NCBI GenBank assembly: GCA_027924645.1
Contig: BSBN01001687.1
Location: forward strand, 4,836,001-4,900,000
Length of the DNA: 64,000 nucleotides
Direction of reading: 5' to 3'
Source of the DNA: Cunninghamia lanceolata
Taxonomy: Eukaryota > Streptophyta > Pinopsida > Cupressales > Cupressaceae
Below, in pieces: positions 11,627 to 23,085 of the stretch. Made by a program: the position numbers and the translations under genes. Numbering within the stretch: position 1 is the first letter of the stretch; every line of letters begins with the position of its first letter. Under the pieces are notes generated by a model. That model saw only the letters and a program-made list of their open reading frames with translations, was not told where the DNA came from and did no database searches.

Positions 11627-12520
11627 AATGAATTGATGTTTTAAATCCGCTTTGTATCTCACGTTTGTATGTTTGGCAGGTAAAATATACAAGGCACTTC
11701 ATACATTGTCCGGACCTGAAAGTCTATAAAAAAAAGCTTAAGTCCTTGTATATTTCTGACTTTCTATGGACATACATTCAAACGTTTATGCAAGCGCGGA
11801 CTAGAAAAGTTATTGAATATGGTTAAGTCCTTGCATATTTTGTGTTTTGTATATTGAGGATATATAAAGACTTTATACAAGCCACGGACTTAAAAGAAAG
11901 TTGAAATAGCGTTAAATCATTGTACATTTCGTGGCTTGTATGTTTCGAAACATACATCACTGATATACAAGCTGGAATCCAAAAGAGATTAAGATTGGGT
12001 TAAACCAATGTATCATGTCCAGGGAGTTATACAAGTCAAAATATACAATGGAACATACATTCCGCGGATCCAAAGGGAGTTATGAAAATTGGTTAATTCC
12101 TTGTACATTTCAGACTTGTATATTTAAACATTCAAAGCAAACATACATCGAAATATACAAGGGGCAGACCTAAAATGGCTATGAAATAACGAAAAGTCCT
12201 TGTATATTTCACGCCTTGTATATAATTACATGCATTTTAATACATACAACGCGGGATCAAAAAGAAAGTAAAATCTGATTAAATGCTTGTATCACATCCG
12301 AGTTGAATATCTAAAAGATACAAGCATTCTTATACATTGCACGGACGCGAAAAGGAAATGATAGGGAGTTAAATCATTGTATAATTCTAGCTTGTATATC
12401 AAAGATGCATTGTTATACATACAAGCTAGATTTCAAACAGTTTGAAATCTGATTAATTCGATGTATGTGTCCGACTTGTATATTGCGATATGCAAGGAAA
12501 TTTTGAGCGGGAAATAAAGC
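11627..12520. repeat. Tandem array, about ten 78-98-base self-complementary units (B left LTR)
   Basis: Units share a layout: AAAAG-rich start, (G)GTTAA then TCCTTGTATATTTC or a variant, a second CTTGTAT, a central ACATACAT, a late ATATACAAG, and an ending close to GCGGACC. The CTTGTATA and TATACAAG parts within a unit are reverse complements, so each unit can fold into a hairpin. Starts lie roughly at 11627, 11720, 11803, 11892, 11981, 12072, 12170, 12258, 12347 and 12433. Units have diverged while keeping the motif positions. The array recurs in the right LTR, split by G. Overlapping open frames on both strands are by-products of the repeat. Confidence 0.8.
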
Positions 12521-12826
12521 GATTGGATTTTTGAATCCATTTTTGAGCCCGAATGCATGTTTTGGTCAATGATGGTTGACCCGACTGGTTTTAATGTTGT
12601 ATAGGCATTTTGATTCATATTTTCCATGGTTTTTGAGCCCGATGGTTGTGTTTATGCATTTGGAGCCTGATTTAATGTAGATGTTCATTTTTCTTGCTGA
12701 TTTATTAAACGATGGTGCTAATTTCTGCTTGTTTATTGTAGATTGTTGGAGTAGCTGGGAAGAAGTAGAGTTGCCGACATAGTAGCGGTGTGCAGGTGAA
12801 CGCAAAGGTGGGCTTTTAAATGACAA

Positions 12827-12834
12827 TGACGTCC
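12827..12834 (+). promoter_or_regulatory. TGACGTCC motif in B LTR (bZIP-type site)
   Basis: TGACGTCC matches the core of plant as-1/CRE-like bZIP sites and lies about 220 bases upstream of the TATA box. It is kept in the right LTR near 35718 (GATGACGTCCCAAAC). Binding is inferred from the motif only. Confidence 0.35.
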
Positions 12835-13053
12835 CAGGCGGTGGGCTAGATCCCGAGAAGACAAACACACCAAAAGGAGATGAAGCTTTCGATGGGGGGA
12901 GTTTGCAGATGGAAACATTATTGAAGGAGCGGCGCCCTGTCTGGGTATGCTGCTAGAATTCTTGGCAATTTCTCACCGTTGGATGTTGCATTTCAAGATG
13001 CTGACCATTGATCTCCTAGGGTTTTTGGGTGCCAAATTGGGGAAAACCAGAGA

Positions 13054-13061
13054 TATATATT
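13054..13061 (+). promoter_or_regulatory. TATA box of B LTR
   Basis: TATATATT in the context CCAGAGATATATATTGGGCC, followed by an A-rich then purine-rich tract. The right LTR has the same context near 35950. The position leaves a U3 of about 2 kb that includes the whole tandem array. Confidence 0.5.
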
Positions 13062-13983
13062 GGGCCCATTTTTATTCTAAAAAAAGAGGAAGAGTAGGTC
13101 AATCATACAAAAAAATAGACCTGTAGTAGTTTTAGGAAGAGATCGGATTACTGAGACTAGTGAGGACTGGATTGTTGAAATAATCAAGGTCCTTTCCTCA
13201 GATCACTGTAAATGCACTTGTTCTTAAGCGTACTATATGGAGATGAAGCTTCAGACTATATCCTAATTGTAAACCTTAAGTAGTCTTCAAGTTGATTTCT
13301 AGATATGTATTGGTGAATGCAGTGTTCTATAGAAGCATTTTCATTTCATTGCATGTTGTTGCCAACTTTTACCCTTGAAGATTTGCATTGAATCATGCAG
13401 ATTTGTGGACTATCCTGGTGAAGTATGATTTTAGTTTTCTTCTCTTCATTGCATGTATGGGAATATGTATGTGGATCCGAGATCTCAATCAAGTAATTTT
13501 AGGAATCTCACTCTCTAACCCTTTTTCTTATTTTAGTTTTATTGAAATCACTTTCACAACTGCACATCATGATAAATATTAAGCAGAACAGAAATATATG
13601 CTGACATCCCGAAGACAACTGAGTATCATTAGCATATTTTGAGCTAAATGCATGTAGTATTGAAAATGTCATGCAGAGAATCACAAATAAGGGTAGAACT
13701 CATGCAAATATCAACTTAGACACATCCTTTGAGGATATATCCTGTGTAGAGTAACTTCCCTATATAGCATTGTTGCAAAAACAGTATCTACAGATCTACA
13801 TAAGACCCCAAAATGGAAAACCGCAATACATATCAACCACATAGTAACATTAGCAGATTATGAACTAATCAATGGGGACTTGGGATCATGAATTCTTTGA
13901 ATTCATCGTATCTTTCAGGTTAAACAGGGGTTGTTGTGTAACTTTTGTTTAGTGTTTGAATGTGAACAACATCCACATCAATA

Positions 13984-14330
13984 GGAACTGGCCCTAGAAG
14001 GAGGGCCTAGACAAAGAATCTGTAGATTTCTACAAATATTATATAAACATTTTCTGAACTTTCAAGTTTTATTCTGAGATATGACAAATCTCTTTAAAAT
14101 TTAAAAAAAAAATAGAAAGTAGGGTCTCATTTCAATGGATGCATATGAGGACAATTATCAAGTTAACTTTCCTTTATTTCAAGAATCTTTGACTAAGCAG
14201 CTTTATCCTTAAAGTTTGTATAGCTTTGGTTTGTCCACTTGTTGCAGGATACACCAGACTGTAGAGCACAATGAAATTAATTGTCTAACTTTTCTCACAA
14301 GGTTGGATTTATATTTGAAGGGACTAAATT
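13984..14330 (+). other. B interior, 5' untranslated segment
   Basis: Begins GGAACTGGCCCTAGAAGG; TGGCCCTAG could be a PBS, but no tRNA match is evident. Pyrimidine-rich text ending TTGTTGCAG at about 14246 resembles a 3' splice site upstream of the ORF. No other feature seen. Confidence 0.35.
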
Positions 14331-14337
14331 TTTTATA

Positions 14338-15079
14338 GATGTGCTCAGGGCTGAAGTCTGGCAGGAAAATGAAAGAGTTCTAGAGCAACAGGACAATACA
14401 TCTTCAAAGGCTAGGAGACATACATAAGAGGTACCGGTTGAATTAGTTCTAGAAGAGTGCACGTATGAACCGTTTGAAAATAGTAAAGAGGAAATTACTC
14501 CCTTTTTTCAGTCATCAGACAATCAACAGGGAGGGTTTGATGAGGGGGAAGATAAAAGTGAGGTTCATCTTGATACATTTGGTAGATATATGGAATTACT
14601 AAGGAATACTTGTCAAGAGGAAATCTCTGGATCTAACCTGAAAAGTCTTAACAAAAATGATTTGGCAAAGAAATGTAGACTAGCATTGGTAGAATGCAGG
14701 TCAATGGAACCAAATGCCTTACTGGATGGCAGAAGTGAGATGCTTGATGAACCATTCATGAAAGTTGAAGATGCAAAAAAATTTGGAGCTATTGTGCATG
14801 ATCAGATGCCAATCCAATGTCGTGAAATAGGGGAGTATTCCTATCAATTGGAAGTTGTTTCACCTTTACAGTCAGATGATTTAGAAATGATAAATTTCTG
14901 TATATCAGGTTATGATGATGAAGATAATCATTTAGATACTGATGTGTAGGGAATTAAAAAAAATGTTGAGGTGTTTCCTGGAGTCAAAAGTCATATAAGT
15001 TTGCAAAATGAAGAGATGAAATTGGTTAATGATGAGGAAGATCGCTTCAGGAATTTTGAATCATACTTGTCTAGGAATA
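14338..15079 (+). pseudogene. Unknown ORF of element B, 5' part
   Basis: One plus-strand frame runs from about 14338 (reading FFIDVLRAEVWQENERVLEQ) to the C insertion. It has two in-frame stops, TAA just before EVPVELVLEE (about 14430) and TAG at 14947-14949. It is acidic and polar, for example EDKSEVHLDTFGRYMELL and GYDDEDNHLD, with no membrane segment or signal peptide. I recognise no domain. Across the element C insertion the frame is kept: counting one GAATA, it continues directly at 27623. The complete product would be roughly 450 residues or more. It could be a divergent gag or a captured host coding sequence; I cannot tell which. Confidence 0.55.
15075..15079. repeat. Left TSD of C (GAATA)
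   Basis: GAATA at 15075-15079 and 27623-27627 flank the C LTR ends exactly, and the B reading frame joins across one copy. Confidence 0.95.
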
Positions 15080-16390
15080 TGACGAGTTGTCGTTGTACCT
15101 CATCATTTAATCTATTTTCAAATGTCAAAGAACCAGGGCTGTGTCCATGGCTGTCTGCAACTAGGGATTCTAAGTGACCAGTTTATAGCTAATCCTAAAG
15201 CTTAAAAGAATGACTAATCTACCTGCTTGTCGAATAATTGTAATGAATGCTATAAAACAGAATAAAACAGGAAATGTACTCAAAGCAAAGAATGATAACA
15301 TGCATTTATCTACTAAAATAGGAAATACTTTTATAAAAGAAACTTGAAACAGTAAAAAAGAAATACTAGCCTCCTGCCTAATTGGTGAGAGTGGGCCCTT
15401 GCTCCGCACCTTTGAGGCTGAAGACTATTGCAGGAAATCAACACTAAAGATGATCTAACCAAATTCAATCCAATTCATTCATTTTTATGTTCATGAGAAA
15501 TGTATGGCTATAACAGAACTGAAATCTCTGAAAATCAGAATAATCTTATCATTGTCTCCCTTTTTTTAATTACTGTTTCTGAGAGTATATATAAAAAGAG
15601 TGATGATATATCACTGAACTTATCTATCAGTCTTCCTAGGAGATGACACCATCTCTTATTTGTACTTAACTATCAAACTTATGAAAGATCATCATGCAAG
15701 AAAGGTAGACTTGAGTGGAACAGAAGTCCACTCAGAGGTCTAAGTTTAGATCTTAATACACTTGGGCATCAAAGCCCTAAAAATTAGTTTAATTCATAAC
15801 TCATGCAAAATCTTTGGAAAGATAAAACTTTAGCAGTTTAACTGATAGTTGACCCTTCACCACTTAGGTGATGATTTGAGTGAAGTGCGGGGGTATTAGG
15901 ATTGCTACTGAAGTGTCTGATTGGCGGCTTGGACTGGAACATGCTCTGTTCTCAGGAGGCTCTGGAGATCGTTGTTCCTGTCTGCAGCTCCAGAGATATT
16001 CCAGACACTCGCAGAGCTCCGGAGATCTTCCAGACACTCGCAGAGCTCCGGAGAGTCATTCCCCAAATCTTCAATCTCTAGGTGTCACTGTTCTTTGTCA
16101 TGGTCTCCGGAGATCATTGAAGACAATCTCCGGAGATGCACAAAACTGCCGTTTCTGATATTTACACCTGCGGATTCAAAAAGGAAGAGAAATTTTGCAT
16201 TTTTCCATTAATCCCACGCACATTAGTCACCTAATCAGAAATTCTAATCTCAAGTAATCTATCTTAATTAATCACAAAATAGAACAATCTTGCTTAACTA
16301 ATTTGAGTGCAAACACAAGGAAGATGAATTGAATAGGGAAAAAGAGAGGCAAAAAGGGCGTATTTTATGAGTGTAATTTAACACTCATCA
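15080..16390 (-). repeat. C 3' LTR (left)
   Basis: 1311 bases. It carries the CTCCGGAGA-rich segment (15960-16150) and a 29-base tandem duplication at 15994-16051 that the other LTR lacks. A symmetric TATATATA near 15590 could serve as the minus-strand TATA box. Confidence 0.92.
15994..16051. repeat. 29-base tandem duplication in C 3' LTR
   Basis: Two copies of AGAT(A/C)TTCCAGACACTCG plus CAGAGCTCCGG. The 5' LTR has one copy (about 27250). The length difference between LTRs (1311 against 1282) equals one unit. Confidence 0.9.
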
Positions 16391-16400
16391 TCCCCCCTAT
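16391..16400 (-). other. Polypurine tract of C
   Basis: Minus strand reads TATAGGGGGGA directly before the 3' LTR start TGATGAG, a normal plus-strand primer position. Confidence 0.75.
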
Positions 16401-16429
16401 ACCTAAGGTTTGGCAGGTCCTCATGCCTT

Positions 16430-19375
16430 TCACATTCTGGATTTGTTTAGACGAAGCAATCTATCAGTCAGACTATACTCCTGGAGATAGGTTGTCCAAG
16501 TAGTTCTATTAGTGTTACCATTCCCTCTGTACTTGTCAACTTGCTTCATCCAATTTTGCAGTTTTTCATCTTCCAGCTGTTCTGTCCACATGGGGAGTGG
16601 TTCAATTATCAGAGGAGGTTTGAATTGCCCACCTAGCCATTCCTGTTTATGCTTATCCATCAGTTTGGATATCATCTTTGCCTTCCTCATGAATAGTCTT
16701 AGGTTTGCAGTGGTGACCACCTCTCTAAGTTTTTGCTCTGGTGTTAAAATACTCCATCTTTTCTTTGCTACAGCAAGGACAGGATTTGCTGAGTTAATCA
16801 TAAAAAGTCCAAAGTCAATGGAGCATTCTTGCAAATTCTTCAAATATAATGGCAATATGCTAGTTGCACTGGCAGGATGATAGATGATGGATCTGAATTG
16901 GGTCTGGAAAGCAAAAGGATTGGGACATTCTTTTCTGAGGAGGAGCTCTGTTTTTGAATCCTTTTGAAGATGAGCTTCCATCCTTTCATCCCAAATCTGG
17001 TGGTTCCTCATGAGGGACATGAATGCCCTAAGCTGGCATTCTCCCACAAAGTGATTGATCATGAAGGCTATATCATTAATGCAGAACCCATGTAAGTATA
17101 GCTCACATAGGAAGTTTTTGTCTTCATCGTTACTTCTGATGTAAGCAGTCACGAAACCTTCTGATGTTTCTGTATCCTCATTCATGTCAGATAAGACTAA
17201 GGAAAGTTTCCTTTGTAGTATCCTTTCTTGTAGGAACATTGCATAGCTAGCACTTGGAGGTCTGCAAGATAGAATTTCTGAGGAGAGGGAGGCCATTTGA
17301 ATGATTTTTCTCTCCAAAGTTGCTATCCTTTTTGCTCTGGTAGTAACTGCCCTTTGCAATTACAACATTGGTTTGGAGGCTTCATATTCTTTGCACCTTT
17401 CCTCCCAATGAAACAGGGCTTTAGGAATGTCTATGGGGATTGGACCGACATAGGCATCTGTTTGCACTTCCTGTTCACTGGTTTCCCTTGGGCCAGACAG
17501 TTCCTGGATATACTCTTCTTGGTCATCGAGTCTGTTATTGGCCCAAGTTAATTGTTTGTCCTGGCTCTGTACCTTTTCAATTAGTGCTGCTATTACTGTG
17601 AGGCCATTATCTCTAGCCATGGTGAGCTCAGAAACCTTTTGTGCTGTTTCTTTGTCTTTTTCTTCCACCACTTTTGCTGCCTCACCTTTCTGTGTTTCCA
17701 ACTCTGCCTCCTTCTCCTGGATGATTATGTCCTTGTTTTGGAGGTCTGTTTGGATTTCTGCAATAGTTTGCTTTAGTTCCATCTCTATTTCCACCCTGAC
17801 CTTCTTGAGGTCAGTAATAATTAAATTCTTTCCCCAGAGCAGCCTTTTCAAATTCTCAATTTCTTCCATTAATTGTTACTCTGTTGAGACCTCTATGTCT
17901 TCTTGGTCAGAGGGATGTGATAGAGTTTCTGCCTCTGTTTCTGTGGCTGGTGGCTGATTATCAAGATTATCCATGGCCACCTGCCCTGCTTCTCCCAATG
18001 TATCTGCGTGCCCTGTTTCTCCTTCTGCAATGCCCTTGTCCTGAGGGTCCTCTGCTACTACTGGCACAACTGAAGGTCATGCCTTGTCCTCATATGTGCT
18101 CAATTCAAGGAGTGCCTCAGCGAGTAGGGCAGTATCCTTCTCAGCCTATGAGAGCTGCCTCTTTCTTTTGCTTCTCTGGAGCACAGGTGGAACTGGTGCC
18201 TCTGGAGCAGGTCTTCCTTCCTCAGAGTCTGAGGAGATAGTAACAGTTGGTAAGCTTCCTGTCTCTGGAGCACATGGTGGCATTGAGATTGGACTCGATT
18301 CCATATGAACAGATGGTGCAGGAGAATGTTCCTTTTGTTTCCTCTTTCGAACCAGAGGTACCTCATCGGAGTCATGGGATGGCTCTTCAACCCACCATTT
18401 TCTTTCAATTCCCTGCCCTGCTTCTTCCTCTATTAATTCCCTAGGCCTAGATCCCTCAGGTGAAGTCATTTGTCGCTTGACTGAGCGAGTCATATATAGA
18501 GGCCATGCAGGAGCAGGCTCTGCAATTTGTTTGCCTTTTCTTTTCTTGTTAGGAACAGGGGCTGCAGATGATGTAGCTTCCTGTGAGGGTGATATCCTTT
18601 TGTGAGAAGCTGTGGAGGAGGCTATAGGCTTGGTTTCTTCATCATGGTGAGAGGGAGAACTCTCATCCTCTATTTGTGGTATCTCTGGTGCTCTGACCTG
18701 AGGGTTATGCTCAAGAAAATTTTGTAATAGTTCATCCCCATTGGCCTGAGATAAGAAATGATGCTTGACTATCAAGAAGATGAGGCCATGATGTTTCATG
18801 GGTCCCTTACCCTGTTGGTATTTTTCTGCAGTTGCTTTGATGGCAGAATAGAGGAAATTTGGGATATTTATGTTATATTCGGGGTGCCTATTTCCATGTC
18901 TAAGAAAGATGAGCATTTTCATTATGGGCCCTAAGACTATGGAGAATTGGCCATCACAGGTAAAGTATTTCATTAGCCAAGTAGCAAGAGTTGCCCAAGG
19001 GTTTGGGAGAGTGGACCTCAAAATTCCTTTGACCTCATTCTTATTCATATGCAATTGGATGGCAGGCTCACCACGAACATAAATTTTTTTAATTAACTCT
19101 GTATACAAGGTTTTCAGGTGGTGGAACCTCTCACCTTGTTCGGGGAGTCTGGAGATGTGGCTGATAATTATGGAGGAGAGACTGATTTGGTTCCCTCTCA
19201 CAGTGGTCTGGTCGTCTCTCAAATTCCTAAGGAATTCATCCATAATGTCCTCCTGAAACCCCTCGAACTTGTCTAGGAAATCAAGCCATCCAGCAGTCCT
19301 TAAAATATTTGCTGCAGCTGCATCCTTTAGAAGACCCACAGTACTTTTTGGCTCAGACTTTTTCTTGACCCCCAT
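16430..19375 (-). pseudogene. C ORF3: long non-pol protein after integrase
   Basis: A single minus-strand frame of about 980 codons lies between integrase and the PPT. It is interrupted by TAG at 18146-18148, TAA at 17876-17878 and TAA at 17360-17362, with no frameshift. The N-terminal 230 residues (start MGVKKKSEPK) include DEFLRNLRDDQTTVRGNQIS, which resembles the putative plant transposon domain found with Athila-like elements. Next comes a Ser/Pro/Glu-rich low-complexity stretch with KRKGKQ and RKRKQK nuclear-signal-like clusters. A coiled coil follows (17870-17500, heptad-like ELKQ/EIQT/EAELE). The C-terminal 300 residues are soluble-looking and unrecognised. I see no signal peptide or membrane span, so the usual env-like label for Athila ORF3 is not supported here. 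Confidence 0.7.
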
Positions 19376-20379
19376 AGCTGAATTGATGGCAGTTTCTGTG
19401 TTTTATTCTTTTCTTCTACGATCTGCAGTCTATTGTCCCTCTGATCTCTATGGGCTCCGGAGTGCTGTTCAAATTACTCTGTAGGCTTCGGAGAGTTGTT
19501 TATCTTATGCTTCAGTCTATTCCAGAGGTTTGAATGAGGGATGCAATTGTTTTCAGGCTGGGTTTATGCAGATGGGTTAAGGGACCAAAGCAGCCATAAT
19601 TGTAACGGACTGACAGGGCGCTCCAGAGGTAAGGTGGCATTAATGCACAGATGGTGGCATGCGTGGAGGTGAGAAAGGAAATGACAGCGGAGGGACGTGT
19701 CATCACAGCAGCACTCAAATTAGAAAGACAGGACAGTTACTAATTAATGACTAATTAAAAATGATTTACCTGGATCAGTTTTAATGATGAGGCAATCGTA
19801 CGCGGGAGAAATGTTGTGCCGCCTTGAAAACTGCACGTGTCATGGCATTTAAGCGGCAGCCGATATGACATCCGCTTCCTACTTGCACGCGACCTGCAAT
19901 CATTGCACTGAGTGGCACTAAAATCCATGCCCATGGGTGATGTCAATGTCGGCTTGTGGACACTCCTGTAATTATTAGTTTTCTAATTTGTAATTATGTT
20001 GTGCGATTAAGTAGAAGAGTCATGATGACCTCATCATAGGAGTTGTCTGCTTTACCACCTGGCGAGGTAGGTCCCACCCTTATTATGGAAACTGTCAGCA
20101 TTATTAATAGAGTGCCGGAGGTACTCCTAATTGGGAAGCACCAAAGGTGCTCCTAATTGGAAAGCGCCGGAGATGCTCCTTATTGGAAAGCGTTGGAGAT
20201 GCATTGGCCAATTTCTGGCAACCGATCAGGTCCGGAGATTGATTATTACAACTGTCCTGGAGAAGGGAACCACCATTTTACTGGTTTTCAACTCCCTTGG
20301 TCGAGAAAGACAGCCATTTGCTAGTTTTCCATCTTTCTCTAAATTTTTTTTTTTTTTGGAAGGCCGCCATTGCTGGTTT
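19376..20379 (-). other. C spacer between integrase and ORF3
   Basis: About 1 kb with no coding frame of note. CCGGAG motifs recur (19451, 20113, 20165, 20233), the same motif that is dense in the LTR. It also contains two short tandem repeats listed separately. Confidence 0.6.
20115..20205. repeat. 26-base tandem repeat in C spacer
   Basis: Units start at 20115, 20141, 20167 and (partial) 20193, each of the form GGAG(A/G)TGCTCCT(T/A)ATTGGAAAG followed by CGCC. Parts are self-complementary (GGAG..CTCC). Confidence 0.75.
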
Positions 20380-20455
20380 TCAACCTTCTTTTTTTTCATC
20401 ATTTTTTTTTTGGTTGGAAGGCCGCCATTGCTGGTTTTCAACCTTTTTTTTTAAT
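20268..20455 (-). repeat. Degenerate repeat encoding a Lys-rich tail at the pol 3' end
   Basis: Four degenerate plus-strand copies of GCCGCCATTGCTGGTTTTCA plus a T-run; the last two, at about 20360 and 20420, are nearly identical. Read on the minus strand they give alternating VENQQWRPS and poly-lysine. The last copies lie within the open frame that follows the integrase C-terminal region. The long T-runs (A-runs on the coding strand) are slippage-prone. Confidence 0.75.
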
Positions 20456-22140
20456 TCCAACACCATGATAGAGGAGGTATCCCCTGTATCAAAACACAGA
20501 TCATCAAGAAACTCTTCTTTAGTAGACGGTCTCTTGTAGAGCTTTATCCGGTGACCATTTACTAAAAATATGTTTGTACTTCCATCAATTGGTTGCAATG
20601 ATACAGTTCCATTTTCAAACACTTCCTTTATTTGATAAGGACCCAGCCAGTGAGTCTGTAATTTCCCTTTGAATTCTTTGAATTTAGAATCATAAAGAAG
20701 AACCCAATCCCCTTGTTGAAATGTCCTCCTCTTGATATGTTGGTCATTCCATTGTTTCCTTTGGTACTGAACCAGTTCTATTTGTTGAATGGCCTCTGTC
20801 CGAATCTCGTCCAACTCATTGAGCTGAAGAATCCTATTCTGCTGAATTGTAGACAGCGGCAGCCCAACATCCAATACAGTTTTAAGTGTCTAGAGTTCAA
20901 ATTCAATAGATAGTATAGGCTTTTTCCCATAAACCAATTCATATGGTGAAAACTTTGTTGTGGACTTCCAAGAGGTGTTGTAAGCCCAAACTGCTTCAGG
21001 TAGTCTATTAGCCCAATCCTTTCTGTTCATTGCCACTGTCCTTGTTAGGATATTCTCAAGTTCTCTGTTAGTTACTTCTACCTACCCATTTGCTTGAGGA
21101 TGGTAAGGTGAAGTTTTTCTGTGCTTGACTTGGTACAAATCCGTGAATGCCTTGATTACCTATGAAGTAAATTGAGGTCCTCTGTCTGAAACTATTGATT
21201 TTGGGGCTCCAAATCTCAAGAAAATCCTACTGTAAATGAAATCAACAACTTTTTCTTCTCTTGCAAACTGCAATGCTTGAACCTCAGCCCACTTAGTAAC
21301 ATAGTCTGTACATACTAGGATATACTCCTTCCCTGATGATGGCGGTGAAATTGGTCCCACAAAGTCTAGACCCCATTGCTCAAATGGTTCCATCATGACT
21401 TGAGGATGTAGCAGCATTTCCTGGGTAAAGGTGGGCTGCCCCATCCTTTGGCACTGGTCATAGTGCTGCACATACCTCTTTGTGTCTTTATGAAGAGAAG
21501 GCCAGTAGTAACCAGCTCCAAGGATCTTGTGGACTGTCCTGTGGAAAGAGTAGTGGCCACCAGATGGCTCATCATGGCATGCTCTCAACACATCAAAAGT
21601 CTCCTCAGCCTTCAAACACCTGCGTAGAATGAAATCAGGACCACATTTAAATAGTAAACCATTCAACCATTTGTAGGATAAACTTTCTTTAAGCAAACAT
21701 TTTTTCTGTTTTGAAGTAAAATGGGATGGATACAAGCCTGTAGCTAACAAATTAGCTATGTCAGCAAACCAAGGTGCAGTAGTGGATATGGCAAAAAGAT
21801 GTTCATCTAGAAATTTGTCCTCCACTGGTTGATATTCTCCTCCTGTATGCAATCTTGACAGAAAATCAGCAACTAAATTAAACTTTCCTGGATTATCAAC
21901 TATGGTAATATCAAATTCTTGCAAGAGCAATAACCACCTGATGATCCTTGCACCTACTACTAGTTTATTCATTAGGTACTTGATGGCTGCATGATCAGTG
22001 TGCACAAAAATTTTATATCCAGTAATGTAATGTCTGAATTTGTTTATAGCATAAATAATTGCCAAGAATTCCTTCTCAGTTGTTGTATAATTTCTTTCTG
22101 CAGAGGTAAGGTTCTTGCTGATGTAATAAATGGCATGCAT
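20380..22140 (-). pseudogene. pol: C RNase H and integrase, disrupted
   Basis: The first part is a gypsy-type RNase H (YISKNLTSAERNYTTTEKEF, then FVHTDHAAIKYL and ADFLSRL). Integrase follows. Its zinc-binding region keeps GGHYSFHRTVH and a final DQC, but the first cysteine of the CxxC pair reads as Tyr (HYDQCQ). The catalytic core shows WGLDFVGPISPPSSGKEY (first Asp) and SDRGPQF (second Asp). A TAG at 21160-21162 interrupts the frame, after which SPYHPQANG and VEVTN supply the usual region of the catalytic Glu. The C-terminal part has GPYQIKEVFENGTVSLQ, then a lysine-rich repetitive tail. Inactive because of stops and the zinc-site change. Confidence 0.85.
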
Positions 22141-22308
22141 ACTCTCTCCTTCCTCTTTTTGTCCTAAAACAACCCCAATGGATTCATTTGAAGCATCAGT
22201 TTGTATGTGGAATGGTAAAGTCTAATTAGGTCCCCTTAAAACTGGTGTCACAGTAAGCTTCTCCTTCAAAGTTTCAAATGCTGATTGACAGTCTACTGTC
22301 TAGAGAAA

Positions 22309-22971
22309 TTATGTTTCCTTGTTAAGCAGGGTAAACAGGGGAGCAGCTATTCTGCTAAAATTTTCTATGAACCTCCTATAGTAGCCTGCATGACCTAGAA
22401 AACTCCTAACATCAGTCTGATTTTTGGGTGAAGGCAACTGTGTGATTATTTCTATCTTGTTCTGATCCACTCTGATCCCTTTTTCTGAAATATGGTGTCC
22501 CAAAACAATTCCTTCTTCCACCATCATAAAACATTTCTCATGGCTAAGGGACAGTCGATTTTTATCACAACATTTTAGTACTTTTCCAAGGTTTGTGAGA
22601 GCTTCCTCGAAGTTATTCCCATACACAGTAAAGTCATCCATGTAGACTTCCATGCATTCATTAGCCAATTCAGCAAAAATAGCTAGAACCAGTCTCTGAA
22701 ATGTAGCTGGGGCGTTGCACAGCCCAAAAGGAAGAACTTTGTAAGCGAAGGTTCCCCAAGAGCATGTGAAGATGGTTTTGTCTTGGTCTTCAGGTGCTAC
22801 TTGAATTTGATTATACCCACTGAATCCATCTAAAAAAGAAAAATACTTTCTCCCAGCAAGGTTGTCCAGAACTTGGTCAATAAATGGTAAGGGAAAGTAG
22901 TCCTTTTTTGTGGCCTTATTGAGTTCTCTATAATCAATACACACCCTCCATTTCCCATTCTTTTTAGGCAC
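22309..22971 (-). pseudogene. pol: C reverse transcriptase core
   Basis: A clear Ty3/gypsy RT: KWRVCIDYRELNKAT, FLDGFSGYNQI, LPFGLCNAPATFQR, and the catalytic box VYMDDFTVYG with both Asp residues. The thumb shows SFLGHAGYYRRFI. The wording (LPFID, DGFSGYNQI, FGLCNAPATFQR) is close to Athila-lineage RTs as I recall them. TAA at 22309-22311 ends the open stretch; the upstream frame is broken again near 23020. Confidence 0.9.
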
Positions 22972-23085
22972 AATGACAAGGGGTGAGACCCATTGACTGT
23001 CTGAGATTGGATATATGAACCCTACCTAGAGTAATTTTTCTATTTCAGTTTTGACAATGTCCTTTAAGGCAGGATTCAATCTTCT

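Larger units (their letters stand above)
11075..13983 (+). repeat. B left (5') LTR
   Basis: 2909 bases. Order: a 5' end with GATGTTCACAACACG, a block dense in TATACAAAG/CTTTGTATA palindromes (11370-11600), the 89-base tandem array (11627-12520), a GC-richer segment with a TGACGTCC motif, a TATA box near 13054, and an 0.9-kb downstream part ending at CATCCACATCAATA. The right LTR repeats all parts in order. Confidence 0.85.

Noticed and set aside
11295..11702. Overlapping open frames of 66-95 codons on both strands, rich in Tyr, Val and Lys
   Set aside because: They come from the TATACAAAG/CTTTGTATA palindromes, which stay open on both strands; the matching frames at 29334-29754 have the same cause.
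11627..12520. CRISPR-like regularly spaced repeats
   Set aside because: Units are contiguous and diverged, with no constant repeat plus unique spacer pattern, and the context is a plant LTR.
12566..12918. Ser/Pro/His-rich minus frames in the B LTR (also 35457-35867)
   Set aside because: They overlap the promoter region on the antisense strand and show no motif.
15170..15409. Conserved 79-codon minus frame in both C LTRs (also 26431-26670)
   Set aside because: Both copies derive from one LTR sequence, so their agreement is not independent evidence of coding.
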